DNA of 64,000 bases. It comes from JAGWBF01 sp963663025. Its GTDB lineage: Bacteria > Chloroflexota > Dehalococcoidia > Lucifugimonadales > JAGWBF01. The DNA lies in contig OY760073.1 of assembly GCA_963663025.1 (NCBI GenBank), positions 744,001-808,000 on the forward strand. The letters are read 5' to 3'. Position 1 is the stretch's first letter, and each line of letters begins with the position of its first letter. Positions 44,592-52,357 of the stretch are shown here, piece by piece. The notes below the pieces were generated by a model that saw only the letters and a program-made list of their open reading frames with translations, was not told the DNA's origin and made no database searches. A program made the position numbers and the translations under genes.

Positions 44592-46004
44592 CTAGCTGAC
44601 CGGCGGTCGCACATGACTCCATGGGCGCACCGACTCGAAGGCTACCGATGCCGCCAGCACCGTGGCTTCGTCCCTGGGACGCCCGACGATGTGCAGGCCT
44701 ATGGGCATCCCGTCGGATGAGAAACCGCAGGGGATGCTGGCCGCCGGTTGCCCTGTAAGGTTGAAGATGATGTTGAAGGGGTTGAACCCCCAGTCGGCCC
44801 CCACGCTAACGCCGCCGATGTTGTCGGGATACTCCTCAATGGGGAACGCCGGCACCGCCATGGTCGGGGTCATCAGCAGGTCGTAGGTCTCCATAAGGAC
44901 GGCTATCTGGTGGCGAATCTCCTCCAATAGTCTCATGGACTGGGCGTATTCCAGGCCGGTGACGGCCCCTCCACGACCGAGCCGTCCCCTGGCGTAGTTG
45001 GTCAGCTTATCGGGCTGCTCCTCCAAGAGGTGCCCGTAGGCTGCGTATGAGTTGGCGGAGGTGATGCGGCTCAGCCTTGTAACGGGCTGCTCCATGCTGA
45101 TGCCAGGCTCTTCCACCGACGCTCCCAGCTCCGCGAAGAGGCGAGCCGCGCCAGACGTGGCTGAGGCAACCTCCGGGTCTATCCCTGCATAGCCAAGGTC
45201 GGCGCTCCAGGCGATGCGCAGGCCGGACACTCCGGCATCCAGGGCAGCCAGGAAATCGGGAGGGGTCTCCCTGATCATGTTGGCATCCCGGTCATCGGGA
45301 CCTGCCAGCACCTGAAGGAGCACGGCGGCATCACGCACATTGGTCGTCATGGGGCCGCTCTGGGCTACCAGGTTGGGAGATGGGCGCCCCAAGCCTCCGA
45401 AGCGGGGCACCCGTCCCAGGCTGGGCTTGATCCCGTAGGTGCCGCAGAAGCTGGAGGGTATTCGGATGGACCCGCCGGCATCGGTTGCGGTAGCCAGGGG
45501 GCACAGCCCCGCGGCGACTGCTGCCCCAGCCCCTCCGCTGGAGCCTCCCGACGTCCTGTCGGTGTTCCAGGGGTTTCTGCAGGCGTCGCCCAGCAGGTTC
45601 TCCGTTGTGCCCCGCATGCCAAACTCGGGGGTGTTGGTCTTGCCCATGATTATGGCCCCCGAGGCCTTCACCCGCTCAACCACCCCCGAGTCGTGGCTGG
45701 GAACATGGTCCTTGTAGATGAGGGAGCCTAGCGTGGATCGGATGCCCGCCGTCATCTCCAGGTCCTTGACCGAGATTGGGACACCGTGCAGCGGACCCTT
45801 GACCTGCCCGGCCGCAAGCTCAGCTTCAGCCGTTTTTGCCGATGCCATAGCCTCATCGCCGGCAACAGTCAGGTAGGCGTTTAGCTGGGGATTGAGAGCT
45901 TCGATGCGCCTGAGGTAGTGCTCGGTCAGCTCGACAGGGGAGATGTCTTTGCTTCTGAGCTGGGAGGCCAGTTCATGGGCTGGGGTGTCGGTCCATTCAG
46001 CCAT
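44592..46004 (-). CDS. Amidase (amidase-signature family)
   Basis: Ser-cisSer-Lys hydrolase of 470 aa. Catalytic Lys in VPISVKDLEM; the signature GGSSGGAGAAVAAGLCPLA and DAGGSIRIPSSFCGTYGIKPS holds cis-Ser and the nucleophile Ser. GFSSDGMPIGLHIVGRPRDEA ends the family core. It could hydrolyse a small amide or act as a GatA-like enzyme, but no gatB or gatC is near and the sequence lacks GatA-specific context, so a catabolic amidase is likelier. GAGGAG before the ATG. Confidence 0.92.
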   Translation of the reverse strand: MAEWTDTPAHELASQLRSKDISPVELTEHYLRRIEALNPQLNAYLTVAGDEAMASAKTAEAELAAGQVKGPLHGVPISVKDLEMTAGIRSTLGSLIYKDHVPSHDSGVVERVKASGAIIMGKTNTPEFGMRGTTENLLGDACRNPWNTDRTSGGSSGGAGAAVAAGLCPLATATDAGGSIRIPSSFCGTYGIKPSLGRVPRFGGLGRPSPNLVAQSGPMTTNVRDAAVLLQVLAGPDDRDANMIRETPPDFLAALDAGVSGLRIAWSADLGYAGIDPEVASATSGAARLFAELGASVEEPGISMEQPVTRLSRITSANSYAAYGHLLEEQPDKLTNYARGRLGRGGAVTGLEYAQSMRLLEEIRHQIAVLMETYDLLMTPTMAVPAFPIEEYPDNIGGVSVGADWGFNPFNIIFNLTGQPAASIPCGFSSDGMPIGLHIVGRPRDEATVLAASVAFESVRPWSHVRPPVS

Positions 46005-46078
46005 TGCACAGCGCTCCTCGTGGGGTTGGGGTGCTGCCGCCCATTCTATCCCACGACCCAGCGCAGGGCAACCGCGCG

Positions 46079-47251
46079 CTACCGGCTCCCGTTAGCCTGG
46101 TACCCCTTGATGGCCGGTATAACCTCTTGGGCCAGTAGGTCGATGCACCGCGATGCTGAGTCATGGGACATGGGGCCTTCCCGCCCCCAGATGACGAGGC
46201 TGGCCGGGTCCACCACATCCACGATGTCCTTCAGCTTCCGTACCACCGTGTCGGGGCTGCCTGTGATGACTTGGTAGGTGGCGTGGGCCTCGTCGTAGCG
46301 GATGCCCCCTGTCGTCACCGCCCGGGCGGCGTCCCTGGCGGCTTCCTGGGGACTGGCGGCGGCTGTGCGGCTCATGTGGCCGGGGGGCGCCTGCCAGTGG
46401 CGGGGGGCCACCCCGAAGGAGGTGCCAAGCTGCCAGTAGAACTTCTTACCCTCTTCGTAGGCCGCCTCGTCGCTGTCAGCCACGAAGGCGCGGACCGCGT
46501 ATCCCCGGTGTTCCGGGCCGTCTTCGTAGCCCGTCTCCACGGCGGCCTTGTGATAGATGTCGTAGATGCCCTTGGCCAGCTCCAGGGGCGGGGCCAGGGC
46601 GATGTAGGGGTACCTGTGCTGGGCGGCGAACTCGATGGTTTCGGGGCTGGACACGCCGGGAATCCAGATAGGCGGATGGGGTTTCTGCATGGGAAGCACC
46701 CAGGGGTTGACCACCCGCAGGTTGTAGTGTTTGCCTTCCCATCGAAAAGGGCCGGGCGTGGTCCAAGCCTTGATGATCAGGTCGTGGGCTTCCTCAAAGC
46801 GCTCCCGGTTGTGCACCGGGTTGATGTTTGTGGCCAGGGTCTCCTGTCCGACGCCACGAACGAAGCCGGAGATGACCCGCCCGCCGGAGATGACATCGAC
46901 GATGGCCAGCTCCTCGGCGACCCGCACCGGGTTCTCGTGGATGGGGAGCACGTTGCCCAGGAAGACGATCTTGCCCTTGGGCATGGACTTGGCAAGCATC
47001 CCGCCGATGACGTTGATGGACGCCATCATGGACAGGGGATTGTTGTGGTGCTCGTTGATCATCACCCCGTCGAAACCTGCCTCCACAGCTTGCTGGTGCT
47101 CCTCGAAGTACATGTCGTAGAGCTGCTTGGCCTTTTCGGGAACGAAATTCTCGTTGGGCAGCATGAGGCTGGTGTAGCCGTAGCCGGCGGCCACCTCCTG
47201 GGAGTAGGCGGTGTACCCCATCTCGGTGAAGAAGAAGACCTCTTTTACCAC
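46079..47251 (-). CDS. Luciferase-like (LLM) flavin-dependent monooxygenase 1
   Basis: Bacterial-luciferase-fold TIM barrel that uses FMNH2 or F420. Marks: AGFDGVMINEHHNNPLS (NEHH motif), LGNVLPIHENPVRVAEELAIVDVISGGRVISGFVRG, PHPPIWIPGVSSPETIEFAAQ. The start is GTG 47251 after CGGAGGG, rather than an ATG at 47278 with no site; 390 aa. It is one of three LLM proteins in this block, with long-chain alkane, sulfonate or nitrilotriacetate monooxygenases as relatives. The oxidised substrate is unknown. Confidence 0.92.
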   Translation of the reverse strand: MVKEVFFFTEMGYTAYSQEVAAGYGYTSLMLPNENFVPEKAKQLYDMYFEEHQQAVEAGFDGVMINEHHNNPLSMMASINVIGGMLAKSMPKGKIVFLGNVLPIHENPVRVAEELAIVDVISGGRVISGFVRGVGQETLATNINPVHNRERFEEAHDLIIKAWTTPGPFRWEGKHYNLRVVNPWVLPMQKPHPPIWIPGVSSPETIEFAAQHRYPYIALAPPLELAKGIYDIYHKAAVETGYEDGPEHRGYAVRAFVADSDEAAYEEGKKFYWQLGTSFGVAPRHWQAPPGHMSRTAAASPQEAARDAARAVTTGGIRYDEAHATYQVITGSPDTVVRKLKDIVDVVDPASLVIWGREGPMSHDSASRCIDLLAQEVIPAIKGYQANGSR

Positions 47252-47326
47252 GCATACCCTCCGGCGAATCTTGCCCAACCCCTACATTCCCTGTTCCAGG
47301 CCCCCCGTCACTCTCACGAAGCATGT

Positions 47327-47393
47327 CCCCGTGCAAACGGGGAGCGTGAGTTTACGCTCCCATAAATATCGTCATTCCCGTGCAAACGGGAAT
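47327..47393. repeat. Dispersed hairpin repeat, family D, with nested hairpin
   Basis: Three hairpins in a row: CCCCGT-GCAA-ACGGGG (47327-47342), GGGAGCGT/ACGCTCCC (47340-47361, 6-nt loop), and ATTCCCGT-GCAA-ACGGGAAT (47374-47393). The first and third share a GNRA-type GCAA loop and the arm CCCGT/ACGGG. Confidence 0.7.
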
Positions 47394-47405
47394 CTCAGCC
47401 CTACA

Positions 47406-47448
47406 CCGCCCGTTCGTGGTGAGGCTCTCGAACCACAAGAACGGGCGG
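47406..47448. repeat. Dispersed hairpin repeat, family C
   Basis: CCGCCCGTTC (47406-47415) pairs perfectly with GAACGGGCGG (47439-47448); an inner 5-bp stem GTGGT/ACCAC follows. The core GTGGTGAGGCTCTCGAACCAC is a repeat type common in metagenomic genomes. Confidence 0.7.
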
Positions 47449-47472
47449 CGCCGAGATAGGCTCCCGCCCTGG

Positions 47473-47506
47473 CCGTTTGTCCTTCGATTTCCCTCAGGGC
47501 GAACGG
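47473..47506. repeat. Dispersed hairpin repeat, family C variant
   Basis: CCGTTTG pairs with CGAACGG (one G-T) around CCTTCGATTTCCCTCAGGG. The reverse complement is shared with 54777-54809 (CTGAGGGAAATCGAAGG core). Confidence 0.55.
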
Positions 47507-47715
47507 ATATGACTAGTCGCCGCCGTGGCTCCTCTCCGGGGAGTTGCGCAAAGGCCACCGCTGGGGGAAGGACCGGCACCCCTGCGGCGATTATAGTTGC
47601 CCTTTTATGCATCGACAATGATGGACTGTGGAATACAAGTGGCCATGATTAAGGAAGAGGGACCCAGGGTTTACACCCGGCAGGGTGTGCACTATGATGC
47701 TCGCCGGAGGCGGCT

Positions 47716-48039
47716 ATGCAGAATTCGGGTTCAACAGCGCCGAGCTGGATGACCATTGACCTGGTTGCGGTGGGGCATACCGCCATTGGCCTCGTCGCCG
47801 CAGGCGCCTGGAACTCCATTGGCCTGGTGGCGATAAGCTTCCTGAACGCCATGGGCCTCGTAACTATAGGCACAATCAATTCCATGGGGTTTGTTGCCAT
47901 TGGTGGCGTGAACGCCATGGGCGTGCTGGCAATAGGAGGCGTGAACGCGGTCGGCCTCGTTGCCATCGGGGGAATCAATGCCACGGGACTGATTGCCATT
48001 AGCGTCGGGAACACGCGAAGCGCCTTTCCGCTCCAGTAA
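47716..48039 (+). CDS. Small 11-residue-repeat (beta-solenoid-like) protein
   Basis: A 107-residue protein, almost entirely seven tandem copies of an 11-residue unit with consensus MGLVAIGGVNA (IGLVAAGAWNS, IGLVAISFLNA, MGLVTIGTINS, MGFVAIGGVNA, MGVLAIGGVNA, VGLVAIGGINA, TGLIAISVGNT), plus one degenerate unit before. Regular Gly, hydrophobic and Asn positions suggest a narrow beta-solenoid with an Asn ladder. There is no signal peptide, and the last residues leave the pattern (RSAFPLQ). GGAGGCGGCT precedes ATG 47716, supporting a real gene. Function unknown; it lies 75 bp before the decarboxylase pair and may be co-transcribed. Confidence 0.75.
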   Translation: MQNSGSTAPSWMTIDLVAVGHTAIGLVAAGAWNSIGLVAISFLNAMGLVTIGTINSMGFVAIGGVNAMGVLAIGGVNAVGLVAIGGINATGLIAISVGNTRSAFPLQ

Positions 48040-48114
48040 CAGCTACTTTGCCGCAGAGCTTCGGTCTGGGGAGCGACCCACCGGGGTTCAGCCACTCTGT
48101 TCAGAGGTGAAACT

Positions 48115-48621
48115 ATGGTAAGCCAGCCGGGCAAGCTCACTCCCCACGCTGTGCTGGGGGAGATGCTGAAAAACGAGGTCACCCACGTGGTGTGCCTCCC
48201 CGACAGCGAGACCAACTGGCTCTACATGCTCATGGAGAAGGAGCCCGGCCTCGACCTCGTCCGCGTTGCCCGGGAAGGCCAAGCCATCTCCACAGCCTCG
48301 GGCATATCCGTGGGTGGCAAGAAACCCGTGGTGCTCATCCAGAACACGGGGCTGATGGAGAGCGGCGACTCCCTAAGGGGCTGGGCTATGGGCCTGAACC
48401 GCCCCCTGGTGCTCATCGTCGGCTACCGGGGATGGACCCGGAAGGGCGTCACCCCCGACACGGCTGCCGTCTATACCGAGCGGTTCCTTAACGCCTTCAA
48501 CATCGACTACTACCTGGTCGAGTCCGATGACGATGTGTCCCGCATCTCCCTGGCATTCGACGATGCGAAGAAGAAGAATCAGCCCGTGGCTGTGCTGATC
48601 GGCGTGGAGTACGAGGGCTGA
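48115..48621 (+). CDS. ThDP-dependent decarboxylase, PYR (alpha) subunit
   Basis: 168 aa, matching the small alpha chain of sulfopyruvate decarboxylase (ComD) and phosphonopyruvate decarboxylase N-terminal domains. Typical stretches are VTHVVCLPDSETNWLY, VAREGQAISTASGISVGGKKPVVLIQNTGL with the catalytic-type Glu near VAREGQA, and SLRGWAMGLNRPLVLIVGYRG. It works with the beta chain 48 bp downstream to decarboxylate a 2-oxo acid carrying a sulfonate, phosphonate or similar group. AGAGGTGAAACT precedes the ATG. Confidence 0.85.
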   Translation: MVSQPGKLTPHAVLGEMLKNEVTHVVCLPDSETNWLYMLMEKEPGLDLVRVAREGQAISTASGISVGGKKPVVLIQNTGLMESGDSLRGWAMGLNRPLVLIVGYRGWTRKGVTPDTAAVYTERFLNAFNIDYYLVESDDDVSRISLAFDDAKKKNQPVAVLIGVEYEG

Positions 48622-48669
48622 TCAGCCGGGGCCCAGAACGACGATGCTCGTGATTGACTGGAGGCCAAG

Positions 48670-49260
48670 ATGATCGATACCGCTGATATGCTCAGGGTGT
48701 TTGCCCAGTACCGGGGAAACTCCATCGTGATCCCCGGCAGGGGGGGACGCCACTGGGTGACCCTCAGCGACCAGCCCAGCCGGGACCTGCCCCTGAGGGA
48801 CCCGGCCATGGGAGGTCATGCATCCTTCGCCTTTGGCATGGCCCTCGCCCTGCCCCAGGAGAAGGTCGTGCTGTTCGACTCCGAGGGGGACATCATCATG
48901 AACATGGGCGCCCTCACCACCATTGCGGAGAAGGCCCCGAAGAACTTCTATCACTTCCTGCTGGACAACGAGTGCTACGCCACCACCGGCGGGCAAGCTA
49001 TCCCCAACGCCACCAAGACAGCCTACGATGTGATTGCAAAGGGGGCGGGCTACCGGGCCGCCTACGCCTACGACGACCTGGAAGAGCTGTCCAACGACAT
49101 AGAGCGCATACTTTCCGAGCCGGGCCCGGTCCTGGTAGCCATGAAGGTGCATCCGGAGATCGAGAGCTTGCCCATCAACGCCAGGCCCCAGTGGGTCAAC
49201 CGCTCCCGCGACCAGATGATCGCCGACGTCCAGCAGGCAGTAGGCGTCACCCAGCGGTAG
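48670..49260 (+). CDS. ThDP-dependent decarboxylase, PP (beta) subunit
   Basis: 196 aa, the pyrophosphate-binding partner. The ThDP/Mg motif is EGDIIMNMGALTTIAEKAPKNF (GD-x4-N type), with FAFGMALALPQEKVVLFDSEGD and LLDNECYATTGGQ. It resembles ComE and the C-terminal half of phosphonopyruvate decarboxylase. GGAGG precedes ATG 48670. Substrate choice between sulfopyruvate, phosphonopyruvate and another 2-oxo acid is open. A hairpin repeat follows at 49280. Confidence 0.85.
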   Translation: MIDTADMLRVFAQYRGNSIVIPGRGGRHWVTLSDQPSRDLPLRDPAMGGHASFAFGMALALPQEKVVLFDSEGDIIMNMGALTTIAEKAPKNFYHFLLDNECYATTGGQAIPNATKTAYDVIAKGAGYRAAYAYDDLEELSNDIERILSEPGPVLVAMKVHPEIESLPINARPQWVNRSRDQMIADVQQAVGVTQR

Positions 49261-49279
49261 GGGCTATCGCCGGCCGAAT

Positions 49280-49318
49280 CACCCTCTCCCTTGAGGGAGA
49301 GGGGTTAGGGGTGAGGGT
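49280..49318. repeat. Dispersed hairpin repeat, family A
   Basis: CCCTCTCCC (49282-49290), loop TTGA, GGGAGAGGG (49295-49303), then GGTTAGGGGTGAGGGTG. The outer CACCCT/AGGGTG can also pair. It may serve as a terminator between convergent genes, although no T-run follows. Confidence 0.7.
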
Positions 49319-49350
49319 GAAACGCGCCCCAGAAGAGCAGGTACTTCCCG

Positions 49351-50541
49351 TCATCCCTGTGCCATCTGCTTGACCCTGCCCGCCAAGTCTCGGACCTGGG
49401 CCAGAACATCATCGAAGGGCACATCCAGGTCGATGGCGACCACTTCGAGACGCGTTCCAGAGTGTCTGACGTGGTATGTGCCCGGCCTGCCCTCACCCTT
49501 GGCGTAGATGAGCAGCCCGCCGGGCAGGTCGGCCGCCGTGCTATAGGCGAGGAGCTGATAGATGTCGGCGTTGGGCATCCGCCTGTCGCTGATGTCCTTG
49601 TACTTGGCATCTCCCACGAACACGCATCTCCCGTTTCTCCGCCAGGTCAGGTCGGGTCTGAGATGTACCCGGTTCCCTGTATCCAGTGAGTCGATCGACC
49701 ATTCCCCGAATTCCCGCTGGGTGAGTCCGAGGTTCTCTCGCAGTGCGGTAGTCACAAACTCCTGGAACACCACGTTCATGTCCATGAGAAACCCGGATGC
49801 CCGCACTTCGCCCCGACCGGACTCGAAGGCGGTGTGCTGGAGGATGAGGCGGGCCAATCCCACAACGGTGCGGTAGTGCTCGTTGAGGCGGTTGAACGTT
49901 ACTTCCGGGACGGACCTGGGCGCGTACTCCACCAGCGAAACGTTGTCCAGCATCGCCCCGATCCAGCCCAGGCCGACTCGCGCATCCTTGGAGCGCAGGC
50001 GTATTCGGCTGAGGCGTCGGGCCGCCGCCTTGACTAGATGGTTGTGGGGAATGTCGTCGGTGAACTCATCGTACCGCACCTCCACCGGCAGGGGGGTCCC
50101 GAACCTGCGCCGGATCTGTTCAGTGAACATGATGCGTCCCCGCACGGTGAGCAGCGCCTCCTCCTGGGTGACGTAGCCGTGGTACAGCCCCCGGCCAAAG
50201 GCCTGCCGGGCGGCTTTGCCCAGGGCTAGGGCCAGGACATCGGGAAGGGCGAACTTCTCCGGGTAATCGAACAGTCCTTCCTGGGGCTTGAATGCGCCCA
50301 TGGCGTAGCAGGCCATGGAAAGGACTTGGGCAATGCCTATCTTGGGAGTGATTAGTACTGACAGGTCCGCGACTTCTACAGCACCGACTGTGGAGCCGGG
50401 GGTCAGAACATAGATGTCCGGCTGCCCAGCTATAGGCACAACAGAGAGATCGGGGATGCGGGCCTCGATTAGAGAGTTGTACTCATCCCTGGACAGAGTC
50501 TCTTCCCTGGACTTGTACTCCCGGAGGTTGATTCCGCGCAC
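49351..50541 (-). CDS. mcrC: McrC-family restriction endonuclease subunit
   Basis: Nuclease partner of McrB in modification-dependent restriction; 396 aa. The N-terminal part has IYVLTPGSTVGAVEVADLSVLITPKI; the middle has LLTVRGRIMFTEQIRRRFG. The C-terminal PD-(D/E)XK site is VHLRPDLTWRR...CVFVGDAKYK (Asp, then D-x-K), then PNADIYQLLAYSTA. It cleaves DNA once McrB has translocated. It is separated from mcrB by 226 bp that contain a perfect inverted repeat, unlike the tight spacing usual for mcrBC. Confidence 0.92.
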   Translation of the reverse strand: MRGINLREYKSREETLSRDEYNSLIEARIPDLSVVPIAGQPDIYVLTPGSTVGAVEVADLSVLITPKIGIAQVLSMACYAMGAFKPQEGLFDYPEKFALPDVLALALGKAARQAFGRGLYHGYVTQEEALLTVRGRIMFTEQIRRRFGTPLPVEVRYDEFTDDIPHNHLVKAAARRLSRIRLRSKDARVGLGWIGAMLDNVSLVEYAPRSVPEVTFNRLNEHYRTVVGLARLILQHTAFESGRGEVRASGFLMDMNVVFQEFVTTALRENLGLTQREFGEWSIDSLDTGNRVHLRPDLTWRRNGRCVFVGDAKYKDISDRRMPNADIYQLLAYSTAADLPGGLLIYAKGEGRPGTYHVRHSGTRLEVVAIDLDVPFDDVLAQVRDLAGRVKQMAQG

Positions 50542-50640
50542 CGTTTAGGTTTCCTCTCCCCCTGGAGACCTTTGCATCACCTCTGAAGCAACACGGGGCC
50601 ACGGTGCGAAGAATGGCTTGCCGAAGCTCGGTCCAAGGCT

Positions 50641-50711
50641 TTCTGGATTGCGGCCTTCGCCGCAATGACGAAAGGCCGCACCGTCATTGCGGCGAAGGCC
50701 GCAATCCAGAA
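50641..50711. repeat. Perfect 30-bp inverted repeat (family B)
   Basis: Arm 50641-50670 is the exact reverse complement of arm 50682-50711, with an 11-nt spacer. Each arm also folds alone (ATTGCGG/CCGCAAT around CCTTCG). The same 30-mer occurs at 54616-54645. It looks like a small mobile or MITE-like element placed between mcrB and mcrC. Confidence 0.85.
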
Positions 50712-50767
50712 GGGTCAGCCGGATATCGGTTTGCTCCGGTGTGACGACGAAAATATCTAAATGGCGG

Positions 50768-52219
50768 TTATACAAGAGTGTCCTCCGTAGGGGTGTCAGC
50801 AGAGGACTCGTCCTCCTCCCCGACGCCTGCCCCGTCGCTGCCGGAAGCCGTTCCTCTTTTCAGCGCATCCAGGTTGAATATTTCGAGTTCCTCATTTCTC
50901 CCATACAGGAGCTCTTTGATGTACGGAAGCACGTTATGCTTCCAAATGCGCTGGACCGATTCCTCGGTCAGGTTGTCCTTCATGAAGTAGCTGGGGCCGA
51001 TGGCCGCGTCCCGGTCCTTCTGCAGCTGCACATTGGCGCGTTCGACAACGTCGGCAACCCATTCCATGTCCGGCGCCTTTTCCCCCAGGTAGCGTCGGAG
51101 CACACCCTTTACAGGCTCATCGTCGGGGTGGAACTCGACGAAGTAGAAGCGCCTGCGCAGGGCAAGGTCCACCAAGGCGATGGACCTGTCGGCGGTGTTC
51201 ATGGTGCCTATGATGTACAGGTTTTCCGGTAGGGAGAAGGGCTCGCCGGAGTACTGTAAGTTCATTGGTCTATTCCGGTACTCCAGCAGGAAGTACAGCT
51301 CACCGAACACCTTGGCCAAATTGCCCCGGTTTATCTCATCGATAACCAGGAAGTGCTTCCTCGCGGTATCATCCTTCGCCTTTCCCGCTGCCTGGAGCAG
51401 AGGGCCGTAATGCAATGCGAAGCCGACCTGGTCATTCTCCTGTATCCGTGGGCGAATACCCTCCACAAAGTCCTCGTAGGCGTAGGACGGGTGGAACTGC
51501 ACGAGGGTCACCCGCTCCTTCGAGCCGGCGAGACATTCCGCCAACTCCTGGGCAACGTAGGTCTTGCCCGTCCCCGGAGGCCCCTGGAAAATCACCTGCT
51601 TCTTGTCCTCCAGCAGCTCGACGATCTCCTGAAGGAACCCCTCGGTCAGGTAGGTGCGCTGAGAAAGAGACGCCAGGTCGGATCCATATCTTGCAGGAGT
51701 AGCATCTTTGATCAACCCTATGCCTTCATCGCCGACGAGTTCTCGAAAGACAGACTCTTTTATGGGGTAAAGAGTGATCCATTTCCTAAGATAGTATGGG
51801 GGCAGATCCTTTTCGCAGTCTGTCCAGTTGACCGGCAAGAAGTAAGCGTGGTCCTCGGGGAATTTTCCCGCTTGCTCCCGGGCCATTTCGCGATTGTAGA
51901 AAGGAGGCCCCGTAACCTCTCCCGCTCCGAGTATCTTTCTTAATCCACGACGTGCCACGATCCAGTCTCCCGCCTTGATCTCATACCAAAACGTCTTCAA
52001 CTGGTCTAGACCATGAGTCGTCCACGGCTTTGTCTCGCCTCGTGTGATTTGCCTACGTACCTCCAGCCAATACTCCTCCTCCATCTGCTCTGGTGAGTCG
52101 AACTGCCCGACGTCCCATCCTATCGATATAACTCTCTTTGTCCGGTCATAGTTCCAGACCTGCTCAAATTGCGCCACTTCCCCGCTGTTGAAGGGAGCCA
52201 TTAACCAATAATTGGGCAT
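50768..52219 (-). CDS. mcrB: McrB-family AAA+ GTPase with N-terminal EVE/PUA-like domain
   Basis: Motor and recognition subunit of an McrBC system, 483 aa. The first ~150 residues (YWLMAPFNSGEVAQFEQVW, KRVISIGWDVGQF, GDWIVARRGLRKILGAGEV) look like an EVE or PUA-type modified-base reader. The AAA+ part has Walker A GPPGTGKTYVA, Walker B FLVIDEINRGNLAKVFGE and the McrB-typical GTMNTADRSIALVDLALRRRF. ATG 52219 has AAGGTG upstream and begins at the domain edge; an ATG at 52249 adds ten residues. The acidic C-terminus is low-complexity. Confidence 0.92.
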   Translation of the reverse strand: MPNYWLMAPFNSGEVAQFEQVWNYDRTKRVISIGWDVGQFDSPEQMEEEYWLEVRRQITRGETKPWTTHGLDQLKTFWYEIKAGDWIVARRGLRKILGAGEVTGPPFYNREMAREQAGKFPEDHAYFLPVNWTDCEKDLPPYYLRKWITLYPIKESVFRELVGDEGIGLIKDATPARYGSDLASLSQRTYLTEGFLQEIVELLEDKKQVIFQGPPGTGKTYVAQELAECLAGSKERVTLVQFHPSYAYEDFVEGIRPRIQENDQVGFALHYGPLLQAAGKAKDDTARKHFLVIDEINRGNLAKVFGELYFLLEYRNRPMNLQYSGEPFSLPENLYIIGTMNTADRSIALVDLALRRRFYFVEFHPDDEPVKGVLRRYLGEKAPDMEWVADVVERANVQLQKDRDAAIGPSYFMKDNLTEESVQRIWKHNVLPYIKELLYGRNEELEIFNLDALKRGTASGSDGAGVGEEDESSADTPTEDTLV

Positions 52220-52357
52220 TTCACCTTCTTCCGCGTTCGTGATGTACATGACTCTCGCCCCTAGCGTATAGCCTTTCCTCTCCCCATATAGGGGGATAGG
52301 AAAAGAGTCCTCACAAAGATTCGACCGACGGCAACCTAGAAGGACGGTAGCAGTGCC

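Larger units (their letters stand above)
47252..47715. other. Repeat-rich intergenic region (464 bp)
   Basis: No gene is supported. It contains at least four hairpin-forming dispersed repeats (listed separately) in under 200 bp. Frames crossing it are translations of the repeats. Confidence 0.65.

Noticed and set aside
46163..47365. Long open frame (400 codons) opposite LLM monooxygenase 1
   Set aside because: It is the antisense shadow of a well-supported LLM gene; its His/Val/Gly-rich sequence has no domain character.
47327..47506. CRISPR-like array
   Set aside because: The units are different palindromes without equal spacers; they are dispersed hairpin repeats.
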